NCBI RefSeq assembly: GCF_900116105.1
Contig: NZ_FPAC01000001.1
Coordinates: 2,235,135 to 2,299,134, forward strand
Source: Paenibacillus sp. 453mf
GTDB lineage: Bacteria; Bacillota; Bacilli; Paenibacillales; Paenibacillaceae
Length of the DNA: 64,000 bases
Reading direction: 5' to 3'
Part shown: positions 26,254-34,594 of the stretch, one piece after another
How the letters are laid out: each line of letters begins with the position of its first letter
How positions within the stretch are numbered: position 1 is the first letter of the stretch
Translations under genes and position numbers: made by a program
Notes under the pieces: model-generated
What the model saw: the letters and a program-made list of their open reading frames with translations, nothing else
What the model was told of the DNA's origin: nothing
Databases searched by the model: none

Positions 26254-29200
26254 TTACGCCTTCTCTACGTTAAAATATTGAGCCTCTGGATGACTGAATA
26301 CCATTGCCGATACTGAGGCCTCTGGCTCCATCATAAATCCTTCCGTTAGTTCCACACCAATATCTTCCGGACGCATCAAGCGAAATAACGGTTCTTGATC
26401 CTCGAGATCCGGACATGCTGGATACCCAAAAGAAACTCGAATTCCTTGATATCTAGCCCCAAGACGCTGCTTCATGGTCATATCTGCCGGATCAGGGAAT
26501 CCCCAGGTATCTCTCATCATATGGTGAACCCGTTCTGCCAAACCTTCAGCCACTTCAAGCGCAATGGATTGGAGTGCATGAAACCGGAGATAGTCCCCCT
26601 TCTCTTTCCACTCTGCAGCCAGCTCTGAAATGCCATGTCCTGCGGTAACCACTAAAAATCCTACATAATCCATAACACCCGATTCAACCGGTTTCAGGAA
26701 ATCGGCTAAACAAAGATAGGGATTGACATTCTGTCTAGGGAAAGTGAAGGTATGCAATACCTGAGTATGATCTTCCGGATGATATATGATAATGTCATTT
26801 CCTCTGGACTGCGCTGGGAAGAAACGATACATTGCATTAGCCTTGATGATTCCGTCTTTGATCGCCTCATCCATAATTTGATCGACGGTTTCTTTGAGCT
26901 GAACTGTCTTGAAATCACCTGATTTAAGCAGCTGCTCTACGTTCCCTTTCACTCCCAGATGATGCCCAAGCAGCATCTGCATGTTTACATAAGGAAGAAT
27001 ATGACTAATTGGATAATTCCGAATGGTATGTCTTGCTAGATCAGGTGGCAAATATACAGGTGCCTCTTGAGAAATTTTGGAGCGTTCCACTCTTGTCAAC
27101 TCAGGTAAAGGAATTACCTTATTATCGGCTGCTGCATCCTTTTCCTTCTCGAGCTCCATTTCCTTCAGCATCAGCTCTCTGGATTGCGGATTCATTAGCT
27201 TGTTTGCGATGTCCAGTCCGTCCATGGCATCCTTCGCATATACAACCATTCCGCTATATTCAGGTCTAATTCGAGTCTTTGTGAATTTCCTCGTCAGTGC
27301 TGCTCCACCTACCATAATGGGAACGTCAATTCCCGCATTCCTCAAATCCTGTGCGGTGAGCACCATTTGCTGCGCTGATTTAACTAATAGGCCGGATAAA
27401 CCGATTGCATCTACTTTCTCTGCACGATAAGACTCAATGATACGTTCTGGTGGTACTTTTATACCCAAATTAACGATCTGGTAACCATTGTTCGCGAGAA
27501 TGATCTCTACAAGGTTCTTACCGATATCATGCACATCACCTTTCACCGTAGCGAGCATGATCTTACCTTTCACCGAGGATTCATTCTTCTCCATGAATTG
27601 CTCCAGATGTGCCACAGAAGCTTTCATTACCTCTGCACTTTGCAGTACCTCAGCAACAATGAGTTCATTGTTGTTGAATAGTCTTCCAACCTCTTCCATC
27701 CCTTTCATTAGCGGTCCGTTAATAATTTCAAGTGGACTGTATTTCTCTCTCGCCAGCTCCAGATCAGGGATGAGTCCTTCCTTGCTGCCCTCAACAACGT
27801 AAGCAGCTAAACGTTCTTCCAAGGTCAGAGTAGAGATTTGGACTTTTTTCTCCACTTTTTTATTACGGAATGCCGCCACAAAAGCAGCTAAGGTTTCATC
27901 ATTTGTTCGATAGATTAAATCTTCGGCAAGTTTCCGTTCTTCAAGCGGTATTGAGGCGTAACGCTCTACTTTTTCCGTATTAACGATCGCGTAATCTAGT
28001 CCTGCCTTGGTACTCTCATATAAAAAGACTGAATTAAGCACTTCACGTCCTGCCTCAGGCAGACCAAACGAAACGTTACTGACTCCAAGTATCGTATGTG
28101 TCCCTGGTAATGCCGACTTGATCATCCGAATGGCTTCTATCGTTTCGGCAGCAGATCCAATATACTGCTCATCACCTGTACCGACGGGAAATACAAGCGT
28201 ATCGAAAATAATATCTTCGGGCTTAAGACCATATTTATTCACGAGAAGATCATAGGATCGTTTGGCGACCTCAAGCTTGTCCTCCCTGCTGATAGCTTGG
28301 CCTCGTTCATCTATCGTTCCGACAACGACGGCTGCTCCATATTTGTGAATGATCGGCGTTACGTTCTCAAATTTATCTTCGCCATCTTCCAAATTGATGG
28401 AGTTGATTATCGCTTTTCCTTGAGAATATTGCAGGGCAAGATCAATGACTTCACTATCTGTTGTATCTATCATTAACGGTACTTTAACTTTCTTAGCTAC
28501 GAGCTCCAGGAACTTGCGCATATCCTCAGCTTCATCCCGATCAGGGTCTTGTACGCAAATGTCAACAACTTGAGCACCGTTCTTGACCTGAGCACGAGCA
28601 ATTTCAGAAGCCTCTTCATACTTGCCTTCCACAATAAGACGTTTAAATTTACGGGAACCCAGCACGTTGGTTCGTTCACCAACCATATAAGGGCGGTTAT
28701 CCTGTTCTACATACACAGGGTCAATACCCGAAATAGCCGGAGGATGTTCCCCAGTAAGCGGACGAGGCTTCATTGTACCCAGCTTTTCAGCAAGAGCCCT
28801 GATATGATCCGGTGTAGTCCCGCAGCATCCCCCTGCAATATTGATCCAGCCTTGTTCAGCAAAAGCAGCAATCTTGGTCGCCAGAGAATCTGGTGATTCA
28901 TGATATTGACCATTCTCATCCGGTAAACCTGCGTTGGGATAACAGCTGACCGCCGTTCCTGCCATGGAGGACAAGGAACGAATATGATCTCTCATAAATT
29001 CTGGACCTGTTGCACAGTTTAGCCCGACCGATATCGGGTTAAGGTGTTCTAAGGAAACATAAAACGCCTCAATGTTCTGACCTGCTAGCATTGTTCCCAT
29101 CGGCTCAATCGTCCCAGAAATCATGATGGGGAGCTCAATGCTGCGTTTGGAGAATGCTTGTCTGATCCCGATGCTGCCAGCTTTGACATTGAGTGTATCC

Positions 29201-29694
29201 TGAGAAGTTTCTAGCAGTAGTACATCAACACCACCGTCGATCAAAGCCAGAACTTGCTCTTCATAGCTGTCAATCAGCTCCTGAAAAGTAACGCCTCCTG
29301 TAACTGACAAGGTCTTCGTCGTCGGTCCCATAGCTCCTACGACATATCGTGGAGATTCCGGTGAATTATATTTATCCACAGCTGCTCTAGCCAGTTTCGC
29401 TGCAGCGAGATTAATTTCTCTTGCTCGATCTTGGATATCGTATTCTGCTAGCACGACAGAAGTGGCTCCAAAGGTGTTCGTTTCAATAAGATGAGCGCCA
29501 GCTTCGAGATAACGTTCATGTATATTTTGAATCAATTCCGGTTTCGTAAGCACAAGTATTTCGTTACAGCCATCCAGCTCTTCACCGCCGAAATCCTCTG
29601 CAGTCAGATTCTCTTGCTGGATCATGGTGCCCATAGCGCCATCTAGAATTAATATTCGTTTATTCAACGCATCCTTTAAGTCACTCTTGATCAC
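26254..29694 (-). CDS. metH: Cobalamin-dependent methionine synthase MetH
   Basis: About 1146 residues with all four modules. The homocysteine-binding barrel has GGCCGTTPDHI near residue 295, the methyltetrahydrofolate barrel follows (about 330-620), and the B12 module has VKGDVHDIGKNLV (about 745-757), containing the cobalt-ligand His of DxHxxG. The C-terminal activation domain has the SYGYPACPDLEDQ and the HPEAQYF region. The listed start is GTG at 29694, six bases after GGAGGT; an ATG at 29700 directly abuts the Shine-Dalgarno and is less likely. No cobalamin or SAM riboswitch was seen in the short upstream gap. Confidence 0.94.
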   Translation of the reverse strand: MIKSDLKDALNKRILILDGAMGTMIQQENLTAEDFGGEELDGCNEILVLTKPELIQNIHERYLEAGAHLIETNTFGATSVVLAEYDIQDRAREINLAAAKLARAAVDKYNSPESPRYVVGAMGPTTKTLSVTGGVTFQELIDSYEEQVLALIDGGVDVLLLETSQDTLNVKAGSIGIRQAFSKRSIELPIMISGTIEPMGTMLAGQNIEAFYVSLEHLNPISVGLNCATGPEFMRDHIRSLSSMAGTAVSCYPNAGLPDENGQYHESPDSLATKIAAFAEQGWINIAGGCCGTTPDHIRALAEKLGTMKPRPLTGEHPPAISGIDPVYVEQDNRPYMVGERTNVLGSRKFKRLIVEGKYEEASEIARAQVKNGAQVVDICVQDPDRDEAEDMRKFLELVAKKVKVPLMIDTTDSEVIDLALQYSQGKAIINSINLEDGEDKFENVTPIIHKYGAAVVVGTIDERGQAISREDKLEVAKRSYDLLVNKYGLKPEDIIFDTLVFPVGTGDEQYIGSAAETIEAIRMIKSALPGTHTILGVSNVSFGLPEAGREVLNSVFLYESTKAGLDYAIVNTEKVERYASIPLEERKLAEDLIYRTNDETLAAFVAAFRNKKVEKKVQISTLTLEERLAAYVVEGSKEGLIPDLELAREKYSPLEIINGPLMKGMEEVGRLFNNNELIVAEVLQSAEVMKASVAHLEQFMEKNESSVKGKIMLATVKGDVHDIGKNLVEIILANNGYQIVNLGIKVPPERIIESYRAEKVDAIGLSGLLVKSAQQMVLTAQDLRNAGIDVPIMVGGAALTRKFTKTRIRPEYSGMVVYAKDAMDGLDIANKLMNPQSRELMLKEMELEKEKDAAADNKVIPLPELTRVERSKISQEAPVYLPPDLARHTIRNYPISHILPYVNMQMLLGHHLGVKGNVEQLLKSGDFKTVQLKETVDQIMDEAIKDGIIKANAMYRFFPAQSRGNDIIIYHPEDHTQVLHTFTFPRQNVNPYLCLADFLKPVESGVMDYVGFLVVTAGHGISELAAEWKEKGDYLRFHALQSIALEVAEGLAERVHHMMRDTWGFPDPADMTMKQRLGARYQGIRVSFGYPACPDLEDQEPLFRLMRPEDIGVELTEGFMMEPEASVSAMVFSHPEAQYFNVEKA

Positions 29695-29795
29695 TGTCAT
29701 ACCTCCCGCAAAACGTTAAGTCTTAGTTTAGCAGAAAGGGGCCCCATTGGGAAGGTAATTCATTCATTAAACCAATTAGAAAAGAGGGAATAATT

Positions 29796-30350
29796 ATGCC
29801 AGAAATTTTGATCAGAAACACGAATGAAAGAATTAGCGGAGTCGAGAATGTTCGTAATTATTTAAAAGAGTATAATGTGCTTTATGAGCAATGGGATTCA
29901 ACCAAGCTGCCGACAGAGCTTAAGAAAAACAATCTGCTGTCTGACGAAGAACAACAGAAGGTCTTGGACCTCTATAAAGAAGAAATTTCTGATATGGCAG
30001 GACGTCACGGCTATCAACAATGGGAAGTCATTTCACTGTCAAATGCCACTGCCGACCTTGAAGCCGAGCTGGCTGAACTCGAAGAAATGCATACACATGG
30101 AGATGAAGGTGCGCATGCAATTCTGTCAGGAAACGGTATTCTCAGCATGAAGGCTGATGAAGAAACAGGCTATATTGATATAGAGCTAACAGCAGGAGAT
30201 GTCATTGCTATTCCTGAGAATACCCCACATTCCTTTGCTCTAATGAAGAACAAGGAGGTCATAGCCGTTCGGCTAACTGTTAAAGAAAACGGTTGGACCG
30301 CATCTCCCTACCCCGACCCCGAATACATTAAAAATGGACAACCTCATTGA
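29796..30350 (+). CDS. Acireductone-dioxygenase-like cupin protein
   Basis: 184 residues, divergent from metH and preceded by AGAGGG seven bases before the ATG. Overall layout is that of acireductone dioxygenase (MtnD) of the methionine salvage pathway: VLYEQWD near residue 28, GYQQWEVISLS near residue 74 and the cupin strands after it. The metal site is atypical. Where the family has HxHxxxE, this protein reads MHTHGDEGAH, giving only two residues between the second His and Glu; the late PENTPHSF His is present. It may be a paralogue with altered metal binding. The gene ends inside the stem GGACAACCTC / GAGGTTGTCC (30337-30359). Confidence 0.7.
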   Translation: MPEILIRNTNERISGVENVRNYLKEYNVLYEQWDSTKLPTELKKNNLLSDEEQQKVLDLYKEEISDMAGRHGYQQWEVISLSNATADLEAELAELEEMHTHGDEGAHAILSGNGILSMKADEETGYIDIELTAGDVIAIPENTPHSFALMKNKEVIAVRLTVKENGWTASPYPDPEYIKNGQPH

Positions 30351-30385
30351 GGTTGTCCTAGCTTGTCTGATATTCATAATTGACT

Positions 30386-30817
30386 CTACTCTTTCACCAC
30401 TATTTGTACTGATGGCATCGAGTGGAAACCTCTTGCTGAGACATGGGAAGTGACTTTGTATTTTCCTGCAGCTTTAAACTGATAGTCAAATACGTATACC
30501 CCCTCTCCTTGGTTTGTCGCCTCAAACTGCATGCCGACACCGTCCAATGTAGCAATCTCGAACATCACTTCATCTGCATCATCTACGACATCTGCTTGTT
30601 GAGTCACCACAGCCTCCATATGTACGGTTTCGTTCAGGTTTATCTCTTCACTTGAAGCACTAAGCTTGACTTCAATCGGTTCCATGAGAACTACCGGCTC
30701 TGAAGAAGCATCAGATGAGCAGCCTGATATTAGAATACATAATGTTATTATAATGAAGCCCATCGAGATCCGCTGCCGGTAAAGATTTGATCCGTTCAAT
30801 TTCAAGAAGGGTTTCAA
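30386..30817 (-). CDS. Lipoprotein with FixH/YtkA-like domain
   Basis: 143 residues with a lipobox LISGC (Cys at about 33) after a hydrophobic signal segment, so it should be lipidated and held outside the membrane. The remaining 105 residues form a beta-sandwich resembling the YtkA/FixH-like domain, with YVFDYQFKAAGKYKV as the most recognisable strand pair. Its role is unknown. It is convergent with the cupin gene and has no operon partner. Confidence 0.75.
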   Translation of the reverse strand: MKPFLKLNGSNLYRQRISMGFIIITLCILISGCSSDASSEPVVLMEPIEVKLSASSEEINLNETVHMEAVVTQQADVVDDADEVMFEIATLDGVGMQFEATNQGEGVYVFDYQFKAAGKYKVTSHVSARGFHSMPSVQIVVKE

Positions 30818-30850
30818 GATCTTCAGCTTCCTCCCTTAACTCTGTGTAAA

Positions 30851-30885
30851 AAGAAAACCGCCGCTGCTCTGCAGCAGATGCGGTT
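30851..30885 (-). terminator. Intrinsic terminator after the HAD hydrolase gene
   Basis: Minus strand AACCGC...CTGCTGCAGAGCAG...GCGGTT followed by TTCTTTTT, 11 bases past the stop at 30896. Confidence 0.8.
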
Positions 30886-30895
30886 ATATGGGAGA

Positions 30896-31678
30896 TTATA
30901 ACATTTCTTTGATTTCAGATAAATGCTTAATTTCTACGTCAGGAGCGTAAGCTTCCTCGTTCAGCTTATTATTTCGGTTAATCCAAACCGCTCTGATTCC
31001 TGCTGCAAGGGCTCCCTTAATGTCAGTGGTCAGCTTATCACCAACCATCAGTGCTTCATTTGGAGATACATCCAGCAAATCCAGAGCATGCTTGAAGATT
31101 GAAGGATCCGGCTTCCCTTTGCCAAATGTACCTGAGATTACGATGTGGTCAAAGAAAGGAACAAGATCAGGAACCCCATCTAGCTTCTCTTGCTGCAGAG
31201 AAGGACAACCATTTGTCAGTAATAGAAGCTTCACCTTACCTTGCAATTCAGCTAGTGTCTCAATTGTTTCATCGTACATGTAGGGACGGCTTCGGCGCTC
31301 TTTACCGAAATGTTCTGCAAGTTCCGCTCCGAGTGACGGCTGATCAATACCTAGAGCAAGAAGACCCTTGGTCCAAGCATCTCGGCGGTACGCAGGAGCA
31401 ATCTGTTCGAGCTGCTTAAATTCAGCCCTGTCACTCCCGTTAAAATTAGCCCATAATCCTTCAAAAGGGTTAATGCCAATCATTTTTGTAAAAGCAAACG
31501 TTTCATACGATTCATACAGCTTCCTTGCTTCATTGCGAACAGAAGTCTCCAGCTCATGAGGATCAACTCCTGTTTGATTTGATGCAATTAGACATGTTTC
31601 ATAAAAAGCTTCCTCTACACTCCGTTCATCCCATAAGAGTGTATCATCCAAATCGAATAGCACTGCTTTGATTGACAT
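30896..31678 (-). CDS. HAD-superfamily hydrolase (YsaA-like)
   Basis: 260 residues with HAD motifs DLDDTLLWD (residues about 9-17), LLLTNG (about 153), Lys in GKGKPDPSIF (about 187) and MVGDKLTTDIKGA (about 217). The long helical cap (about 20-120) and the DDTLLWDE opening resemble Bacillus YsaA. It should be a cytosolic phosphatase of unknown substrate. It lies 45 bases after the membrane-protein gene stop and ends at a strong terminator. Confidence 0.85.
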   Translation of the reverse strand: MSIKAVLFDLDDTLLWDERSVEEAFYETCLIASNQTGVDPHELETSVRNEARKLYESYETFAFTKMIGINPFEGLWANFNGSDRAEFKQLEQIAPAYRRDAWTKGLLALGIDQPSLGAELAEHFGKERRSRPYMYDETIETLAELQGKVKLLLLTNGCPSLQQEKLDGVPDLVPFFDHIVISGTFGKGKPDPSIFKHALDLLDVSPNEALMVGDKLTTDIKGALAAGIRAVWINRNNKLNEEAYAPDVEIKHLSEIKEML

Positions 31679-31723
31679 ACTTCTCTCTCTCCCCCGAATG
31701 TATGGTATCGTATGTTAGACTTC

Positions 31724-32239
31724 TTACTTTACTCTCTTATCTTCGACAGGTATTTGATGATTTTGGGCAAACTGTACAAGTCGTGCTCCCATCGCTTCTA
31801 CATCATATAGGTTAAGCAATTTGCTGAACACCCAAGGACCACCTTTACCATTGCGCTCAACAATGACAGATCCCTTTTCCAACACAATTTTCTTAATATC
31901 CTCTACACCCATGGAACGTTCTCTGCTTAGCTTAATCGTCTTGATACGCTTCTTGCCGACTTTCAGATAAGGTCGACGCATAAAATACATTATTGCCAGT
32001 CCAAGATAAAGCGCGAATACGACCCAGTCAAATGTACCTACTCCATCTGTCGTCAAACCACTAAGGGTCAGGAACATAAATGAAAGCACAACAAGTACAA
32101 ATGGGAACAAAAAGGCTCTTCCTTTAAACACATCTTCTTGTTCAACACCAGATCCGATGGATGGCTGGCCTCTCTTTCTACGATCTTTATTAATTTTCTG
32201 CTGGTTTTTCTTTACCGATCTTTCAAATGAACTCGCCAT
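31724..32239 (-). CDS. Two-helix membrane protein of unknown function
   Basis: 171 residues. A basic, Lys/Arg/Gln-rich N-terminus (about 1-40) precedes two hydrophobic helices (FLFPFVLVVLSFMFLTLSGL and WVVFALYLGLAIMYFM) and a soluble C-terminus of about 80 residues. I recognise no family. It is preceded by AGGAGG a few bases before the ATG, so it is probably genuine. The neighbour upstream is ynzC. Confidence 0.65.
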   Translation of the reverse strand: MASSFERSVKKNQQKINKDRRKRGQPSIGSGVEQEDVFKGRAFLFPFVLVVLSFMFLTLSGLTTDGVGTFDWVVFALYLGLAIMYFMRRPYLKVGKKRIKTIKLSRERSMGVEDIKKIVLEKGSVIVERNGKGGPWVFSKLLNLYDVEAMGARLVQFAQNHQIPVEDKRVK

Positions 32240-32287
32240 GAGTATCCTCCTTCAATCTATAACAAAAGCATTAACCTATTTAATAAA

Positions 32288-32491
32288 TCATTTTCCTTTT
32301 GAATAAGTGTCGCCGCTTACATCATCCACAATTTCAATGGATTCCAGCTGCTGACGGAAGTTGCTGCGGATGTTATTCAAATAGATCTCTCTAAGCTCAG
32401 CCCGTTCAGCCAATTCTTCTTCAGTAAGCCCGGATTCCTTCTGCTTGCGTGCAAGCTCATTAATCCTCGCAACTAGACGTTCAATATCCAA
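32288..32491 (-). CDS. ynzC: DUF896 protein YnzC
   Basis: I chose the TTG at 32491, giving 67 residues that begin LDIERLVARINELARKQ. GGAGGGG lies about nine bases upstream, and family members start at this point, whereas an ATG at 32554 would add 21 residues that read through the Shine-Dalgarno. DUF896 proteins are small helical hairpins of unknown function. In B. subtilis ynzC belongs to the yneA-yneB-ynzC SOS operon next to lexA; here it lies after yneA, but yneB is absent and yneA has its own terminator. Confidence 0.85.
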   Translation of the reverse strand: MDIERLVARINELARKQKESGLTEEELAERAELREIYLNNIRSNFRQQLESIEIVDDVSGDTYSKGK

Positions 32492-32592
32492 CTGTTGTTC
32501 CCCTCCAAAATGCATAGTCTCTTTAACTTTGACATGATTAGAAAGGGTTGTCAAGGTAAATACCTGTATAGCCTGTATTTAATACAGAACAG

Positions 32593-32621
32593 AAAAAGGA
32601 CGCAGATCAAGCCGCGTCCTT
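32593..32621 (-). terminator. Intrinsic terminator after yneA
   Basis: Minus strand AAGGACGC ... GCGTCCTT followed by TTTC. It separates yneA from ynzC, so the two may not be fully co-transcribed. Confidence 0.78.
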
Positions 32622-32654
32622 AGCATGTTAAATAATATGAATGAATTATACATA

Positions 32655-33023
32655 TCAATCAAAGTAAGGGAGATTCAGCATCTGGCCCACTTGTATGTCG
32701 CTGCTTGATAACCCATTAATTCGCTGAATTTGATTCACATAATCTCTTATATCCATACCTTCCGGTTTGTATTCTGTGCCGATTGCCCATAAGGTATCGC
32801 CCGGATTTACAACAACCTTCTCATATGTCATCTCTTGTCCCGCATCTGCAAAAACAGTCATGAACCCAGTCAAGCTCAGAAACAGAATCGCCACGATCAA
32901 TATCAAGCGGATTGTTCTCTGTTTGTTCTTCTTCATTATAATATGTATCGTTTCACCCAAGGTATTGTTAGTCGATTCATCTGTTCTAGGATGTATGCTG
33001 TTATAAGTGCTGTATCTAAGCAT
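32655..33023 (-). CDS. yneA: SOS cell-division inhibitor YneA
   Basis: I chose the ATG at 33023 (122 residues) with GGAGG eight bases upstream; an upstream ATG at 33110 lies in the LexA-box region and is not supported. After a short N-terminal segment there is one membrane helix (TIRLILIVAILFLSLTGFMTVF) and a C-terminal LysM domain (VVNPGDTLWAIGTEY ... DIQVGQMLNLP). This is the layout of Bacillus YneA, which delays division during SOS and is released from the membrane. It is divergent from lexA across a LexA-box cluster. Confidence 0.9.
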   Translation of the reverse strand: MLRYSTYNSIHPRTDESTNNTLGETIHIIMKKNKQRTIRLILIVAILFLSLTGFMTVFADAGQEMTYEKVVVNPGDTLWAIGTEYKPEGMDIRDYVNQIQRINGLSSSDIQVGQMLNLPYFD

Positions 33024-33036
33024 TATTCCAACCTCC

Positions 33037-33048
33037 AAACGTTTGTTC
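33037..33048. promoter_or_regulatory. LexA-box-like site overlapping yneA leader
   Basis: Reverse strand GAACAAACGTTT, matching GAAC-N4-GTTY with one mismatch. It overlaps the region just upstream of the yneA ribosome binding site. Confidence 0.55.
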
Positions 33049-33065
33049 TCATTTCTTATAAACTC

Positions 33066-33094
33066 ACTATAACACGAACATGTGTTTTGGGCAA
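33066..33094 (-). promoter_or_regulatory. yneA promoter with LexA box in the spacer
   Basis: Minus strand TTGCCC, a 17-base spacer and TATAGT. The LexA box CGAACATGTGTTTT (33075-33088) fills the spacer, so LexA should block RNA polymerase. Confidence 0.75.
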
Positions 33095-33104
33095 TAGTTT
33101 TTGA

Positions 33105-33116
33105 GAACAATTGTTC
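33105..33116. promoter_or_regulatory. LexA box
   Basis: Perfect palindrome GAACAATTGTTC between the yneA and lexA promoters. Confidence 0.85.
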
Positions 33117-33128
33117 TGCATTTTTTTA

Positions 33129-33140
33129 GAACTAATGTTT
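33129..33140. promoter_or_regulatory. LexA-box-like site
   Basis: GAACTAATGTTT, GAAC-N4-GTTY with one mismatch, immediately before the lexA -35 element. Confidence 0.6.
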
Positions 33141-33167
33141 GTACGAACGGAGGTTCTATGCTATAAT
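33139..33167 (+). promoter_or_regulatory. lexA promoter with LexA box in the spacer
   Basis: TTGTAC, 17 bases, TATAAT. The LexA box GAACGGAGGTTC (33145-33156) lies between the two hexamers, indicating autorepression. Confidence 0.8.
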
Positions 33168-33201
33168 TTTCCCAAACGTTATTATGTGGAGTTGATACGG
33201 T

Positions 33202-33831
33202 ATGTCGAAGGTATCCAGCAGACAGTTAGCCATTCTGGAGTTTATACGCAATGAAGTCCGATTGAAAGGATATCCGCCGTCCGTAAGAGAGATTGGTGAA
33301 GCTGTTGGCCTAGCCTCCAGTTCAACCGTTCACGGACACCTGGATCGTCTGGAGAAGAAGGGGTTAATTCGTAGAGACCCTACCAAGCCTCGGGCTATTG
33401 AATTGCTCGGTCAAGATGATGATGATAATGTAGTTCAATTTACTCAGACGGTTGCTCGCGTCCCAGTAGTAGGTAAAGTTACTGCAGGTATTCCGATCAC
33501 AGCTACAGAGAATATTGAAGATTATTTCCCACTGCCGATGCAGTATGTTGGTGATGAGAAAGTGTTTATGTTGTCCGTTGTCGGAGATAGTATGATTGAA
33601 GCGGGAATTTCGAATGGTGACTATGTCATCGTCCGCCAGCAGCAAACTGCGAATAACGGAGATATCGTCGTCGCGATGACTGAAGATGACGAAGCTACCG
33701 TTAAGACTTTCTATAAAGAGAAAGACCATATTCGCCTGCAGCCAGAGAATCCTACATATGAACCTCTCCGGCTTACGAAAGTAACAATTCTAGGTAAGGT
33801 CATAGGCTTGTTCCGTGACTTCCTTCATTAA
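33202..33831 (+). CDS. lexA: LexA repressor
   Basis: 209 residues. The N-terminal winged helix ([15 protein letters not shown] ... [32 protein letters not shown]) is followed by a peptidase domain. The Ala-Gly autocleavage site is in KVTAGIP (about residue 92), the catalytic Ser in [10 protein letters not shown] and the Lys in ATVKTF. RecA filaments trigger self-cleavage and derepress the SOS genes. The promoter carries its own LexA box and yneA is divergent. The strong terminator at 33868-33903 follows. Confidence 0.97.
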   Translation: MSKVSSRQLAILEFIRNEVRLKGYPPSVREIGEAVGLASSSTVHGHLDRLEKKGLIRRDPTKPRAIELLGQDDDDNVVQFTQTVARVPVVGKVTAGIPITATENIEDYFPLPMQYVGDEKVFMLSVVGDSMIEAGISNGDYVIVRQQQTANNGDIVVAMTEDDEATVKTFYKEKDHIRLQPENPTYEPLRLTKVTILGKVIGLFRDFLH

Positions 33832-33867
33832 TTAGCCATTTTTTTATTTTTTGTATAGTAAGTAATA

Positions 33868-33903
33868 AGCAGAGATCTTCGCGAGAAGACCTCTGCTTTT
33901 TTG
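33868..33903 (+). terminator. Intrinsic terminator after lexA
   Basis: AGCAGAG ... CTCTGCT with an inner TCTTC/GAAGA stem, followed by seven T. Confidence 0.88.
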
Positions 33904-33987
33904 TAGTCAACTGACTTATATTTTGTTGCAACAATCTCTTACTCAACTGAGGTTTGTATCCTGTTTCGGGGCACGTTGGTATAAAGA

Positions 33988-34022
33988 GAGTGCCTTACCT
34001 GCAGATAAACTGGTAAGCACTC
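33988..34022. other. Stem-loop, possible terminator
   Basis: GAGTGC(C)TTACC pairs with GGTAAGCACTC; a T-rich tail (TCTCTTTAT) follows on the minus strand. It could terminate the degraded minus-strand frame at 34151-34336. Confidence 0.45.
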
Positions 34023-34025
34023 TTT

Positions 34026-34056
<31 letters not shown>

Positions 34057-34150
34057 CTCTAATTATGTAATCTGGCCTTTATTTTAAACCCTAACTTAAT
34101 TTGCATACTTAAACATACAGACTTCGCGCACATAATGTCCTCCTTTTACT

Positions 34151-34336
34151 TTAACGCTTAACTCTGTTATATCCTTCAATCGCACAACTACAAACAAGCT
34201 CCTTATCAATAAACACCAAGATAGGGTCTTCTCTATCTTTGCGGTATAAAGAAGGACGTAAGAATTCAGCGATTGCATAAACCGTTGCTGTCCCCTGTAG
34301 AAAAGCCTTTTTCGTTTTAGTTAGAATTTTACCACG
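34151..34336 (-). pseudogene. Degraded reading frame without a start codon
   Basis: The minus strand is open for 61 codons with protein-like content (YAIAEFLRPSLYR, DPILVFIDKEL, CAIEGYNRVKR) but has no ATG, GTG or TTG in the frame, and the upstream end is a stop codon. I read it as a decayed gene fragment in the accessory scar. An overlapping frame (34096-34278) has an ATG but an unconvincing sequence. No family is recognised. Confidence 0.4.
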
Positions 34337-34366
34337 TTATGCAATATCAAATTGCAAGAGAGCCCA

Positions 34367-34594
34367 CTATTTAAAACTATTCGTATGGTCGATACTTTTC
34401 ACGTAATTCCCAGCTTCCTTTTTTCTCGCTTCAACATATGATTTAAGGAAGAGACAAACTGACCCAGATTCCTTAATCGGCAAAAGCTTTTGACGCTTCA
34501 TCAAGGAAGAAAGATTCTGTTTTGAACCTCCAAGCATTTCCACTGCTTCAGCCGATGTCAGCACATTTTCGTTAATAATACGGATCAGTTTCAT
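34367..34594 (-). CDS. Small HTH protein, excisionase-like
   Basis: 75 residues with a MerR/excisionase-type helix-turn-helix: LTSAEAVEMLGGSKQNLSSL, then MKRQKLLPIKE and a wing reading SVCLFLKSYVEARKK. Such proteins serve as excisionases or small regulators of mobile elements. The start (ATG 34594) has a GGGTGA stretch about 13 bases upstream, which is weak. It lies with an integrase remnant and an Ltp gene in the accessory scar, which supports a mobile-element origin. Specific function unknown. Confidence 0.6.
   Translation of the reverse strand: MKLIRIINENVLTSAEAVEMLGGSKQNLSSLMKRQKLLPIKESGSVCLFLKSYVEARKKEAGNYVKSIDHTNSFK

Noticed and set aside
29695..29795. Cobalamin or SAM riboswitch upstream of metH
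   Set aside because: The gap to the divergent gene is under 110 bases and lacks the B12 or S box blocks.
30337..30359. Perfect stem at the end of the cupin gene as a terminator
   Set aside because: It has no T tract on the plus strand, so only a stem-loop, perhaps a transcript-end stabiliser, is supported.
34096..34278. 60-codon minus-strand frame with an ATG in the accessory region
   Set aside because: The overlapping start-less frame at 34151-34336 has more protein-like content, so this frame is probably the shadow.
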